33,104 bases of DNA, from contig CAKRVL010000022.1 of NCBI GenBank assembly GCA_934408705.1, positions 1-33,104 of the forward strand, written 5' to 3'. The DNA comes from an uncultured Blautia sp. (GTDB taxonomy: Bacteria; Bacillota; Clostridia; Lachnospirales; Lachnospiraceae). The position numbers were made by a program, and so were the translations under genes. Under the pieces are notes generated by a model. That model was given only the letters and a program-made list of their open reading frames with translations, did no database searches and was not told the DNA's origin. Positions 15,238 to 23,927 of this stretch are shown piece by piece (the first letter of the stretch is position 1; every line of letters starts with the position of its first letter).

Positions 15238-16464
15238 TTATGCCTCACTGCGGCGAAGAATATCATACATTTCCACATTGCCGCCCAGATCTACAAACAG
15301 TTTCTGCTGCGGATGGGGAGCGCTTTCTACGGAATTGCCCTCCTCATCATAGATAGCTTTCACCGTAACCAGAAGATTGGTTCCATCCGGTTTCATGATC
15401 TCGATCTGCTCTCCCACTGTAAATTTATTTCTCTGTGTGATCTGTACATATCCTCTCTCATCAACTGCTTCTGCAAAGCCCAGATAAGTATACCCCTTCT
15501 CATAAGTATTGTTATCATAGATCTGCGCTTCCTCACTTGGCTTTCCATAGAAGAAGCCGGTTGTGAATTTACGATAGGTACAGCCTGCGATCTGCTCCTG
15601 ATACCAGGACATATTTGCCTGATACTTGGCTGGATCCTCCAGATAGTCATCAATTGCCTTACGATAGGTACGCGCCACGGTAGCTACGTAAAGAGCTGTT
15701 TTCATACGGCCCTCGATTTTCAGGCTATCGATTCCACTTGTAAGAATATCATCCATATGCTCAATCATACACAGATCCTTGGAGTTAAAAATGTAAGTGC
15801 CTCGCTCATTTTCATAGACCGGCATGTATTCTCCTGGTCTTGACTCTTCTACAATGGAATATTTCCAGCGGCAGGGATGTGTGCAGGCACCCTGATTGGC
15901 ATCTCTTCCTACCAGATAATTGCTTAGAAGGCAACGTCCTGAATAGGAAATACACATAGCTCCATGGATAAAAGTCTCTATCTCCATATCCTCCGGAATA
16001 TTGGCACGGATCTGTCTGATCTCCTCAAGGGAAAGCTCACGGGCAGTAACCACACGCTTTGCCCCAAGATTATACCAGAAACGATAAGTTTCATAATTGG
16101 TATTATTAGCCTGAGTACTGATGTGACGCTCGATCTCTGGACAAATTTCCTTAGCATAAGTAAAAATACCAGGATCAGCTATGATCAGTCCGTCAGGACG
16201 CAGCTCTTTAAGCTCCTTCAGATATTCCTTTACTCCGTCCAGATCATAATTATGAGCTAAAATATTCACAGTCACATAGACCTTTACACCATGCTCATGG
16301 GCAAAAGCAATTCCCTGTGCCATCTCTTCCTTTGAAAAATTACGTGCCTTGGCACGAAGGCCAAATGCCTCTCCTCCAATATAAACAGCGTCTGCTCCGA
16401 AAACAGTAGCAATCTTCAAAACCTCAAGACTGCTTGCCGGAACTAATAATTCTGGTTTACGCAT
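15238..16464 (-). CDS. U32 family peptidase-like tRNA hydroxylation protein
   Basis: 408 residues, U32 (collagenase-like) family. LLVPASSLEVLKIA, ADAVYIGGEAFGLRAKARNF, the FIHGAMCISYSGRCLLSNY signature and the cysteines in GACTHPCRWKY are all present. In Bacillus the homologues TrhP1/TrhP2 (YrrN/YrrO) and in E. coli TrhP (YegQ) are needed for 5-hydroxyuridine at tRNA position 34. The gene overlaps trmR by 8 nt, as in the yrrMNO order, so I infer the same role with a single U32 protein. ATG 16462-16464 with AAAGAGGAA. It converges on sigK, 7 nt apart. Confidence 0.88.
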   Translation of the reverse strand: MRKPELLVPASSLEVLKIATVFGADAVYIGGEAFGLRAKARNFSKEEMAQGIAFAHEHGVKVYVTVNILAHNYDLDGVKEYLKELKELRPDGLIIADPGIFTYAKEICPEIERHISTQANNTNYETYRFWYNLGAKRVVTARELSLEEIRQIRANIPEDMEIETFIHGAMCISYSGRCLLSNYLVGRDANQGACTHPCRWKYSIVEESRPGEYMPVYENERGTYIFNSKDLCMIEHMDDILTSGIDSLKIEGRMKTALYVATVARTYRKAIDDYLEDPAKYQANMSWYQEQIAGCTYRKFTTGFFYGKPSEEAQIYDNNTYEKGYTYLGFAEAVDERGYVQITQRNKFTVGEQIEIMKPDGTNLLVTVKAIYDEEGNSVESAPHPQQKLFVDLGGNVEMYDILRRSEA

Positions 16465-17113
16465 ATGTTTCCTCTTTCTTTACGCTGATGGCTGCTCCAT
16501 CTCCAAGTGGAAGAATGGATGTTTCCAGCAGCGGATTATGCTTCAATTCGTAGAGATACTGGCGCATCCGCTTGTAAATAGTACGATTGCGCCGCTCCAC
16601 AAGATAATGGGATTCAATAATATCTCCCTCCTGCAGAACATTATCAGAAACAAGAATGCTGCCTTTATGCATTAATCTAAGCACATCCGGCAGCCAGTTA
16701 ATATACTGCCCTTTGGCAGCATCCATAAAAACAAAATCATAAGTTCCATCAAGCTTACGCAGGATTTCCCCTGCATCTCCATTCAGGAACTCAATCTGGG
16801 ATTCTCTTCCCGCCTTTCTGAAATTCTCTCTGGCAATAGGAATCCTTTTTTCATAATTCTCAATCGTTGTAATCTTCAGATTCTCAGGACCGTATTCACA
16901 CATAAGCAGTGTGGAAAAGCCCACTGCCGTTCCTACCTCCAGAATCTTCATTGGACGGGTTGCTGCAAGAAACATCTTCAGAAAGCTCTGCATTTCCTTA
17001 CGGATAATAGGAACCCGTCCTGCAAGAGCTTCCTTCTCCAGATTTTCCAGAAAAGGAGTATTCCCCATATCAAGAGAATTAATGTATGTGCGCATCCTTT
17101 CCTCAACGATCAC
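16457..17113 (-). CDS. trmR: tRNA 5-hydroxyuridine O-methyltransferase
   Basis: 218 residues, class I SAM methyltransferase of the COMT-like O-methyltransferase family: ILEVGTAVGFSTLLM (SAM loop), ITTIENYEKRI (acidic ribose binder), DFVFMDAAKGQY and LVSDNVLQEG (metal site). Synteny with the U32 gene matches Bacillus yrrM, which methylates ho5U34 to 5-methoxyuridine. Start is GTG 17111-17113: its GTGA overlaps the upstream stop and AAGGAG lies about 10 nt before. An ATG six codons later with GAGGAAAGG is an alternative. Another small O-methyltransferase activity cannot be excluded. Confidence 0.85.
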   Translation of the reverse strand: MIVEERMRTYINSLDMGNTPFLENLEKEALAGRVPIIRKEMQSFLKMFLAATRPMKILEVGTAVGFSTLLMCEYGPENLKITTIENYEKRIPIARENFRKAGRESQIEFLNGDAGEILRKLDGTYDFVFMDAAKGQYINWLPDVLRLMHKGSILVSDNVLQEGDIIESHYLVERRNRTIYKRMRQYLYELKHNPLLETSILPLGDGAAISVKKEETYA

Positions 17114-17565
17114 TGTCCAGACGCTCCTTCCCCTGCGGAAGCCTCAGGTGCAGCAGCTGTGTTATCCTGAGAAACTCCAGCCTGCTCTTCATCACCTGCA
17201 AGAATTCCCATAATACGTACAGGTGTGTAAGCTGTACTGAGAAGATAGGTTCCTGCCTGCATCTGTCCCTTATATGTAGAAAGCTTCTCCTGTGCAAAGA
17301 ACACCAGACTGTCCTGGATCAGACCCTTGCTCTTTAAAATCTTGGCTACATCGTAAGTGGATGAGCCCTCAGGAATCACAACTGTCACTTCCTGTCCTGC
17401 TCCCGGACTAACTGCCTGTTGGTTAAAAACATTGTAACCAAACTGATAGGCTGATTTGCCAATCCAGAAGACTAACACTACAACACAGACATAAAAAGCA
17501 GCACGGAAAATTCCGCCGGCTATAAAAAGTCCTGCCTTTCCCACCCGATCTCTTGTATTACCCAT
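17110..17565 (-). CDS. Short MltG-like protein without catalytic domain
   Basis: 151 residues: a short cytoplasmic start, one membrane helix (about 19-45), then a LysM-like domain (about 60-125) with VTVVIPEGSSTYDVAKILKS, KGLIQDSLVFFA and MQAGTYLLS, which are the N-terminal hallmarks of MltG/YceG. The roughly 200-residue catalytic region with its glutamate is missing; an Ala/Glu/Gly tail replaces it. Full MltG is an endolytic murein transglycosylase of about 340 residues. The gene holds the place of Bacillus yrrL (mltG) between the ruvX cluster and trmR. ATG 17563-17565 with AAGGAGG. Function probably regulatory or structural; inference. Confidence 0.75.
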   Translation of the reverse strand: MGNTRDRVGKAGLFIAGGIFRAAFYVCVVVLVFWIGKSAYQFGYNVFNQQAVSPGAGQEVTVVIPEGSSTYDVAKILKSKGLIQDSLVFFAQEKLSTYKGQMQAGTYLLSTAYTPVRIMGILAGDEEQAGVSQDNTAAAPEASAGEGASGQ

Positions 17566-17574
17566 GTTTCCTCC

Positions 17575-17913
17575 TTATAATTCAGGGATATCCAGATCAA
17601 TTCCCTCTGTAAGTGTCCTACAGATTCTCTGCATAAGCTTGCAAAGAGCAAGCTCCGCATCCATAAATAAATTCACACGAGGATCTCCCCGAAGCTCCCT
17701 GGATTCTCTGTTGAGCTGTTCCATTACCTGGAACAGCTCATCTCTGTTTACTTCATTCTGTATTCTGAAGTTATTTCCCCTGAATGCATTTACCCTGTTC
17801 ATAAGCTCCGGGTCTTCCTTCAGAATGTCTCTGTATTTTATAAAATCCTGATACTCTTCGCTGTTGTGTATAGCATCCAGAAGAGCATCTATACACTCTT
17901 TCATCTCGCTCAT
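17575..17913 (-). CDS. YlbF/YmcA family protein
   Basis: 112 residues, all helical, fitting the YlbF/YmcA (Com_YlbF) family: a helix with DALLDAIHNSEEYQDFIKYR, a central ELMNRVNAFRGNNF and a long second half. In Bacillus, YlbF (RicF), YmcA (RicA) and YaaT (RicT) form a complex that steers RNase Y cleavage of mRNA and affects sporulation and competence. The gene sits 11 nt after the RNase J gene, so a link to RNA decay is plausible. It could be either the YlbF or the YmcA type. ATG 17911-17913. Confidence 0.75.
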   Translation of the reverse strand: MSEMKECIDALLDAIHNSEEYQDFIKYRDILKEDPELMNRVNAFRGNNFRIQNEVNRDELFQVMEQLNRESRELRGDPRVNLFMDAELALCKLMQRICRTLTEGIDLDIPEL

Positions 17914-17924
17914 AGCGCCTCCGC

Positions 17925-19796
17925 TTATGCCTCCATAATGATCGGAAGGATCATCGGACTTCTCTTAGTGCGTTTCCATACGTAATCACTCAGTGCATCC
18001 TTTACAGCAGCCTTGATCTTACTCCAGTCTGTAATACCTTTATCCAGACAGCCATCAAGAGCTTGCTCTACAACCTCTCTTGCATGGTCCATAAGATCCT
18101 CTGATTCCCTTACATATACGAAACCTCTGGATACAATATCCGGTCCTGCCAGTACCACATTGCTGTGTCTCTCAAGTGTCATGACAACGATCATAATACC
18201 GTCCTCAGCAAGATGCTGTCTGTCACGAAGCACGATATTTCCAACATCTCCTACTCCCAGACCATCTACCAGGATCGCACCAGTGTGTACAGAACCTGTT
18301 ACAGCAGCATTATTCTCATCCAGCTCCAGAACATTACCGGATTTCAGGATGAAAATATTATCATTTGAATAACCCAGCTCTTCCACAACATGCTTCTGAG
18401 CTGTCAGATGACGATACTCTCCATGGACCGGAATTGCATATTTCGGTTTCACAAGTGAGTAAATCAGCTTAATCTCTTCCTGACAGGCATGTCCTGATAC
18501 ATGTGCATCCTGGAAAATAACCTTGGCACCTTTCATGGAAAGCTCGTTAATAACCTTAGAAACAGCCTTCTCATTACCAGGAATCGGATGAGAGCTGAAA
18601 ATAATAGCATCATTTGGCTTAATAGTGATCTTCTTATGAATACTTGCAGCCATACGTGAAAGCGCTGCCATGGATTCACCCTGGCTTCCTGTAGTGATCA
18701 GTACCAGCTGCTCATCCGGATAATTCTTCACCTGATCGATTTCAATAAGCGTCTGATCCGGAATCCTAAGATATCCAAGCTCTGCAGCAGTAGTGATAAC
18801 ATTGACCATACTGCGGCCTTCCACAGCCACCTTTCGTCCAAAACGGTATGCAGTATTAATGATCTGCTGCACACGATCTACGTTAGATGCGAATGTTGCA
18901 ATAATAATTCGTGCTGTCTTATATTCATTAAAAAGATTGTCAAAAACATGACCAACTGTTCTCTCGGACATGGTAAATCCCGGACGTTCTGCGTTTGTGG
19001 AATCACACATAACTGCCAGAACTCCCTTGCGTCCGATCTCTGCAAACCTCTGCAGATCAATAGCATCACCGAATACAGGTGTATAGTCCACTTTAAAGTC
19101 TCCGGTATGCACCACGATTCCCACAGGAGAATAAATTGCCAATGCAGCGGCATCCTGAATACTATGATTAGTCTTGATAAATTCAATTGCAAAATCACCA
19201 AGATTGATCACCTGACCATGCTTCACCTCTTTCAGCTTAGTGGTCTTGGTCAGGTTATGCTCTTTCAGCTTATTATTGATCAACGCAAGTGTCAGCTTAG
19301 TTGCATAAATCGGTACGTTTACTTCCTTCAGTACATAAGGAAGTGCACCGATATGGTCCTCATGTCCATGAGTTATCACAAAGCCCTTAACCTTGGAAAT
19401 ATTTTCTTTCAAATAAGTAACATCCGGAATTACAAGATCAATTCCCAGCATATCGTCTTCCGGGAAAGAAAGTCCGCAATCCACTACTACTATACTATCT
19501 CCATATTCAAAAGCTGTAATATTCATTCCGATCTGTTCCAGTCCACCAAGTGGAATGATCTTCAGCTTGCCACCATTATTATTCTTACGTGGTCTCTTTA
19601 ATGCCGGCTTACCCTGGCTACGCAGCTGTGGCTTATAATTACTCTTCGCCAGTCTGCCCTCCTGAGCGCCCTTTGGTCCATCCTTCTTCGGCTGCGGTTT
19701 ATATTTATAATTCTTATGTCTGAAATTCTGTTTTTTTGTTCCATTTCCGGCTACCGGAGTCTTCTGCCTATTGTTTACTTCATTTTCCGTCTTCAA
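17925..19796 (-). CDS. rnj: Ribonuclease J
   Basis: 623 residues. A metallo-beta-lactamase/beta-CASP RNase with 5'-3' exo- and endonuclease activity, central to mRNA turnover and rRNA maturation. The zinc motif HGHEDH is at 143-148, with later KTNHSIQD, VHTGDFKVD, a beta-CASP TGSQGE segment and PVHGEYRHL. The first 75 residues are a Lys/Asn/Gln/Pro-rich disordered extension absent from Bacillus RNase J1 (555 residues). Start is TTG 19794-19796 with GGAGG 9 nt upstream; no later Met precedes the catalytic core. Followed by ylbF, mltG-like and trmR. Confidence 0.95.
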   Translation of the reverse strand: MKTENEVNNRQKTPVAGNGTKKQNFRHKNYKYKPQPKKDGPKGAQEGRLAKSNYKPQLRSQGKPALKRPRKNNNGGKLKIIPLGGLEQIGMNITAFEYGDSIVVVDCGLSFPEDDMLGIDLVIPDVTYLKENISKVKGFVITHGHEDHIGALPYVLKEVNVPIYATKLTLALINNKLKEHNLTKTTKLKEVKHGQVINLGDFAIEFIKTNHSIQDAAALAIYSPVGIVVHTGDFKVDYTPVFGDAIDLQRFAEIGRKGVLAVMCDSTNAERPGFTMSERTVGHVFDNLFNEYKTARIIIATFASNVDRVQQIINTAYRFGRKVAVEGRSMVNVITTAAELGYLRIPDQTLIEIDQVKNYPDEQLVLITTGSQGESMAALSRMAASIHKKITIKPNDAIIFSSHPIPGNEKAVSKVINELSMKGAKVIFQDAHVSGHACQEEIKLIYSLVKPKYAIPVHGEYRHLTAQKHVVEELGYSNDNIFILKSGNVLELDENNAAVTGSVHTGAILVDGLGVGDVGNIVLRDRQHLAEDGIMIVVMTLERHSNVVLAGPDIVSRGFVYVRESEDLMDHAREVVEQALDGCLDKGITDWSKIKAAVKDALSDYVWKRTKRSPMILPIIMEA

Positions 19797-19884
19797 TCAA
19801 TCCATCCTCCAAGCATCTTTATTTTGTTCCGGCCCTAAAAGGCCTACGTAAGGAGCATTCTGCCAGAGAAAATAAAAAGACTGA

Positions 19885-20139
19885 TTACACTTCAAGATCT
19901 ACATCGTCTAACATCTGTTCAAAAACTTTGGAAATTGCAATCAGTTCGTCATCATCTTCAACCATCTCGTAGCTGGCTTCTTCGCTTCCTTCTTCGGAAA
20001 CATCCTTCATAATATAGGCATTTGCCTCGTCATTCTGGGAATCAGAAACCAGAAGATAGGTAATTCCGGCAACTGTAGTCTGTTCTTCCACAAAAAATTC
20101 TATAATCCCGTCTTCGGATTGAAATTTAATTTTCTCCAT
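19885..20139 (-). CDS. DUF1292 family protein (YrzB-like)
   Basis: 84 residues, strongly acidic. The [20 protein letters not shown] start and [20 protein letters not shown] are typical of the DUF1292/YrzB family, found next to ruvX and ireB across Firmicutes. No biochemical function is established. It starts inside the 3' end of ruvX (14-nt overlap), so translation is probably coupled. ATG 20137-20139. Confidence 0.85.
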   Translation of the reverse strand: MEKIKFQSEDGIIEFFVEEQTTVAGITYLLVSDSQNDEANAYIMKDVSEEGSEEASYEMVEDDDELIAISKVFEQMLDDVDLEV

Positions 20140-20575
20140 TATTTTCTTCCTTCATTATACTGGTTCTATCCAGATATCCCTGCAAAATCAATACTGCTGC
20201 CATCTGATCGAGAAACTGCTTTCGATTCTCACGTCTGACACCTGTCTCCATCAAAGTACGTTCCGCTTCCGCAGTAGTCAGACGCTCATCCCACATCACA
20301 ACGGGCAGGCCAGTTCTCTTCTCAAGCTTTTCTTTAAACTCAAGAGATTTCACCGCCCGCTCGCCGATAGTATTATTCATATTCTTCGGATATCCCAGGA
20401 CAATACGTTCCACCTGATATTCCGAAATGAGTTCTTCAATCCGTGCCATGGTCTGACGAAGCTTATTCTCCTGCTTACGCCAGACAGTTTCTACGCCCTG
20501 TGCAGTCAGTCCCAGAGGATCGCTGACGGCAACGCCCACCGTCTTGGAACCGTAGTCTAATCCCATTACCCTCAT
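20126..20575 (-). CDS. ruvX: Putative pre-16S rRNA nuclease / Holliday junction resolvase RuvX
   Basis: 149 residues, YqgF family with an RNase H fold. [18 protein letters not shown] carries the first catalytic Asp, [17 protein letters not shown] follows, then [13 protein letters not shown] and the last Asp in [11 protein letters not shown]. YqgF is implicated in 5' processing of 16S rRNA; the resolvase role is mainly by analogy. ATG 20573-20575 lies 2 nt after the ireB stop and gives the normal MRVMGLDYG start. Confidence 0.93.
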   Translation of the reverse strand: MRVMGLDYGSKTVGVAVSDPLGLTAQGVETVWRKQENKLRQTMARIEELISEYQVERIVLGYPKNMNNTIGERAVKSLEFKEKLEKRTGLPVVMWDERLTTAEAERTLMETGVRRENRKQFLDQMAAVLILQGYLDRTSIMKEENNGEN

Positions 20576-20577
20576 GA

Positions 20578-20850
20578 TCAGTATTCCCAGGATCTGTTCT
20601 TAATATACTCGGTCAGCAGTTCCTCAACAAGTTCATCACGTTCAACCTTCATGATCATACTTCTGGCACCCTTGTGACTGGTTATATAAGTAGGATCACC
20701 GGACATAATATAACCTACGATCTGATTCACAGGATTATAGCCTTTCTCTTCCATTGCGTTATAAACCAGATCCAGAATTTCCTTTACTTCAAGCTCCTGT
20801 TCCGGTTTTGTTCTGAAATATTGTGTACTTCCCAGATTATTCTCTGCCAT
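20578..20850 (-). CDS. IreB family regulatory phosphoprotein
   Basis: 90 residues, DUF965/IreB (YrzL) family: [40 protein letters not shown]. In Enterococcus faecalis IreB is a substrate of the Ser/Thr kinase IreK and controls cephalosporin resistance; the N-terminal GSTQYF holds the likely threonine. ATG 20848-20850 with AAGGA 10 nt upstream is preferred to a GTG three codons earlier. First gene of the ireB-ruvX-DUF1292 cluster, in the normal Firmicutes order. Confidence 0.92.
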   Translation of the reverse strand: MAENNLGSTQYFRTKPEQELEVKEILDLVYNAMEEKGYNPVNQIVGYIMSGDPTYITSHKGARSMIMKVERDELVEELLTEYIKNRSWEY

Positions 20851-20882
20851 TTTTCTCACGTCCTTACGATTATTTCTTCTCT

Positions 20883-20911
20883 ATTTTAATATAACTGCGG
20901 ATAAATTACAA
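20883..20911 (-). promoter_or_regulatory. Promoter of ireB-ruvX cluster
   Basis: Minus-strand TTGTAA (20906-20911), 17-bp spacer, TAAAAT (20883-20888) in the gap after mtaB. Four and five of six consensus positions match. Confidence 0.6.
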
Positions 20912-20913
20912 TC

Positions 20914-22236
20914 CTAAATTTCCTCTCCCAGCAAAACATGGGGCTGTATGGCTTTTTCTGCCCTTACAGTCAGAATATCATTGACACCGTAATTCTCCAG
21001 TTTAGGCACTGCCACCTTTACGTACTCTCTGGAATGTCCAAGATAACAGGTTCTGCCTTCAATCTCAATTTCCTCTTCTAACAGCACCTCCAGAGTCTGT
21101 CCAAGAAGGGATGTCTCATATTCTGTAGCGCGCTTCTGGTGCAGTTCCAGCATTTTGTCGCTCCTGATTCCTTTTTGAGCCTCTGTCAGCTGTCCCTTCA
21201 TTGCTGCTGCCTTAGTTCCATGACGACGGGAATACTTAAAAATATGAGTCTCATAAAAATGAATATCACTGACAAAATCATAGGAAGCCTGGAAATCATC
21301 TTCTGTTTCCATAGGAAAGCCTACGATCACATCTGTTGTCAGGGCCGGATTTCCAAAATATTTCCGCAAAAGCTCACAGCGTTCTTTATACTCTGCACTT
21401 CTGTAGCGCCTGTTCATTCTCTCCAAAGTAGCATCACAGCCACTTTGCAGGGAAAGATGAAAATGAGGACAGATTTTCGGCATAGAAGACAATTCTCTTG
21501 CAAATTCCTCTGTAACAATCCCCGGCTCCAGAGAACCAAGACGGATTCTTTGAATTCCTTCTACTTCATTCACTGCCTTGATCAGTGAAAGCAGAGTTTC
21601 TTTTCTTTCCTCCGGAAAATCCACTCCATAGGAGCTGAGATGGATTCCGGTAAGAACTACTTCTTTATATCCTGCTTCTGCCAGCTTATGCACTTCTTTT
21701 AAAATATTATCTTTCTCTCTGCTGCGCACCCTTCCTCTTGCATATGGGATAATACAATAAGTGCAGAACTGATTGCAGCCATCCTGTACTTTGATATATG
21801 CACGCACATGTTCAGCTGTGCGGCTGATTTCCAGTTCCTCATACTCTTTTGTCTGATTGATCTTGATGATATGAGACTGTCTCTGATGCTCCTTCTCATA
21901 TTCAGAAAGAACTTCTACAATATTTTTCTTCTGGTTATTTCCAAGAACCAGATCCACAGCCTCATCCTTTTCCAGCTTTCCTTCGTCAGTCTGCACATAG
22001 CAGCCTGTTGCCACTACCACTGCATCAGGATTCATTTTTTTTGCCTTATGAAGCATCTGGCGGGATTTACGGTCTGCAATATTCGTTACCGTACAGGTAT
22101 TTATCACATAAACATCAGCGCCTGGCTCAAATGGCACGATCTCATATCCTGCCTCTTCCAGAAGCTGCTGCATAGCTTCCACTTCATAAGCATTTACTTT
22201 ACATCCAAGATTGTGTAATGCAACCTTTTTTCTCAT
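20914..22236 (-). CDS. mtaB: tRNA t6A37 methylthiotransferase
   Basis: 440 residues. A radical SAM methylthiotransferase that turns t6A37 into ms2t6A37 in tRNAs reading ANN codons. N-terminal UPF0004 domain cysteines are in LGCKVNAYE, INTCTVTN and ATGCYVQ; the radical SAM cluster motif is DGCNQFCTYCIIPYARG; a TRAM domain ends the protein. MtaB rather than MiaB because of the VALHNLGCKVN start and its usual place after rsmE. ATG 22234-22236 has GGAGGA; a TTG four codons earlier falls inside that site. Confidence 0.93.
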   Translation of the reverse strand: MRKKVALHNLGCKVNAYEVEAMQQLLEEAGYEIVPFEPGADVYVINTCTVTNIADRKSRQMLHKAKKMNPDAVVVATGCYVQTDEGKLEKDEAVDLVLGNNQKKNIVEVLSEYEKEHQRQSHIIKINQTKEYEELEISRTAEHVRAYIKVQDGCNQFCTYCIIPYARGRVRSREKDNILKEVHKLAEAGYKEVVLTGIHLSSYGVDFPEERKETLLSLIKAVNEVEGIQRIRLGSLEPGIVTEEFARELSSMPKICPHFHLSLQSGCDATLERMNRRYRSAEYKERCELLRKYFGNPALTTDVIVGFPMETEDDFQASYDFVSDIHFYETHIFKYSRRHGTKAAAMKGQLTEAQKGIRSDKMLELHQKRATEYETSLLGQTLEVLLEEEIEIEGRTCYLGHSREYVKVAVPKLENYGVNDILTVRAEKAIQPHVLLGEEI

Positions 22237-22278
22237 GCTTTCCTCCAAAACTTGTAAATATTTTATACAATTTCACTA

Positions 22279-22308
22279 ATTATACTGCCAATTTTTCTCT
22301 TTTTTCAC
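22279..22308 (-). promoter_or_regulatory. Candidate mtaB promoter
   Basis: Minus-strand GTGAAA (22303-22308), 18-bp spacer, perfect TATAAT (22279-22284). It is back to back with the plus-strand promoter of the HPr-like gene; the two -35 boxes are one base apart. Confidence 0.45.
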
Positions 22309-22309
22309 C

Positions 22310-22338
22310 TTGACTTTTATTCTGGCTACGGGTAATAT
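22310..22338 (+). promoter_or_regulatory. Promoter of the HPr-like gene
   Basis: TTGACT (22310-22315), 17-bp spacer, TAATAT (22333-22338), leading to a 40-nt leader with GGGAGG before the ATG. Confidence 0.75.
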
Positions 22339-22386
22339 GATTACTGTAAAGCAAACCATTAACTATTCAAGGGAGGTTATATCACA

Positions 22387-22623
22387 ATGAAAACAGCAAA
22401 AATCTCACTCAACTCTATCGATAAAGTGAAAGCATTTGTAAACGAGATCAGCAAATTTGACTGCGACTTCGATCTGGTATCCGGAAGATATGTTATCGAC
22501 GCTAAGTCCATCATGGGTATTTTCAGCCTGGATTTATCTAAACCGATCGACCTCAATATCCATGCTGACGGAGCTGCTCTTGACAGCGTTATGGAAATCA
22601 TTGACAAATATACAGTTGAATAA
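22387..22623 (+). CDS. HPr-like protein lacking the phosphorylatable histidine
   Basis: 78 residues with the size and layout of the PTS phosphocarrier HPr. DAKSIMGIFSL (38-48) matches the regulatory serine region (VNAKSIMGVMSL), Ser41 standing for Ser46. Where HPr has GLHARP with His15, this protein reads SIDKVKA, so it should not pass phosphate to sugar-specific EIIA. Bacillus Crh likewise lacks His15 but keeps Ser46. Its own promoter, strong ribosome site and terminator mark a monocistronic, well expressed gene. A role in carbon control is inference. Confidence 0.8.
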   Translation: MKTAKISLNSIDKVKAFVNEISKFDCDFDLVSGRYVIDAKSIMGIFSLDLSKPIDLNIHADGAALDSVMEIIDKYTVE

Positions 22624-22640
22624 TCACAGATTCAATTGTT

Positions 22641-22669
22641 GAGGAACTGCGAACAGTTCCTCTTTTTTT
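22641..22669 (+). terminator. Terminator of the HPr-like gene
   Basis: Perfect 9-bp stem GAGGAACTG/CAGTTCCTC (22641-22649, 22654-22662), CGAA loop, then seven Ts. A textbook intrinsic terminator between convergent genes. Confidence 0.95.
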
Positions 22670-22684
22670 GTATCAAAAATTCTT

Positions 22685-23866
22685 TTACTGGATTTCAATT
22701 ACTTCAGTAGTTCTGAGAGCTTCTTCCATCAGCTCATCAATCTTCTCAGCAAGCTTCTCCTCTGATTTACGAATCACATTCAGGTTCGGTTTTGTAACCG
22801 GATGCTTTGCAACGAAAATAGTACAGCAGTCTTCATATGGAAGCACGGAAGTATCATAGGTTCCGATTTCCCAGGAACGTTCTACGATTTCCTGCTTGTC
22901 AAATCCAACTACCGGACGATATACAGGAAGTGTACACACTTCATCTGTAGCTGCAAGACTCTGCAGTGTCTGACTTGCGACCTGTCCTATGCTCTCACCT
23001 GTGATAAGACCAAGACAATTGTCTTTCTTTGCAAAATGCTCTGCAATCCTCATCATATATCGGCGCATGATAATTGTAAGCTCATCATGTGGACACTGAT
23101 CATAAATATAAAGCTGAATATCAGTAAAGTTTACTACATGAAGTCTGATAGGGCCACTGTATTTTGCTACCAGCTTTGCCAGATCTACCACCTTTTGCTT
23201 AGCACGCTCACTGGTATATGGCGGAGCATGGAAATAAACAGCCTCGATCTTAACGCCTCTCTTGGCAATCATATATCCTGCTACCGGGCTGTCAATTCCG
23301 CCTGAAAGAAGGAGCATTGCTTTTCCATTTGTACCAACAGGCATTCCTCCAGGTCCTTTGATGCTCTTGGAATAAACATAAATTTTCTCACGGATTTCCA
23401 CAGATACAGTAAGCTCCGGCTGATGTACATCCACCTTTGCTTCTGGAAAAGCGTCCAGAATGCTCTCGCCGATTCTTGCACTTACTTCCATTGAATTTAT
23501 AGGATAAGACTTTCTTGCTCGTCTTGTATACACCTTAAATGTTCCATTATAATCCGGATGCACGTTTTTCATGTATTCAACTACATCAGCGCGTGTCTGC
23601 TCAAATCCATTATCTTCATAGATCACAACCGGACAGATATAAACAATACCAAATACTGTCTTTAATGCAGCTACAGCTTCATCATAATCGTATTCTTCCG
23701 GGCAGAATACGTAAACACGCCCCTGCTCCTTCACAACCCGGTAATCGCCCTCGATTTTGGAAAGGGCAATATTCATCTGCTTCACCAGGGCATCCTCAAA
23801 CAAATATCTGTTTTTACCCTTGATGGCTATTTCTGCGTATTTTATTAAAAATGCGTGAAATATCAT
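22685..23866 (-). CDS. thiI: tRNA uracil 4-sulfurtransferase
   Basis: 393 residues. Makes 4-thiouridine at tRNA position 8 and can supply sulfur for thiamine thiazole. A ferredoxin-like/THUMP N-terminus (about 1-165) is followed by the PP-loop LLSGGIDSPVAGYM, GESIGQVASQTLQSL and YEDCCTIF with the conserved cysteine. There is no C-terminal rhodanese domain, the usual short Gram-positive form, so sulfur transfer must come from a partner. The cysteine desulfurase gene 61 bp upstream is that partner. ATG 23864-23866 with AGGAGG. Confidence 0.95.
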   Translation of the reverse strand: MIFHAFLIKYAEIAIKGKNRYLFEDALVKQMNIALSKIEGDYRVVKEQGRVYVFCPEEYDYDEAVAALKTVFGIVYICPVVIYEDNGFEQTRADVVEYMKNVHPDYNGTFKVYTRRARKSYPINSMEVSARIGESILDAFPEAKVDVHQPELTVSVEIREKIYVYSKSIKGPGGMPVGTNGKAMLLLSGGIDSPVAGYMIAKRGVKIEAVYFHAPPYTSERAKQKVVDLAKLVAKYSGPIRLHVVNFTDIQLYIYDQCPHDELTIIMRRYMMRIAEHFAKKDNCLGLITGESIGQVASQTLQSLAATDEVCTLPVYRPVVGFDKQEIVERSWEIGTYDTSVLPYEDCCTIFVAKHPVTKPNLNVIRKSEEKLAEKIDELMEEALRTTEVIEIQ

Positions 23867-23927
23867 TTTATTTCCTCCTGTTTCTTATATAATACTATAA
23901 TCCTGCCGGAGTCACTCTGGCATTACA

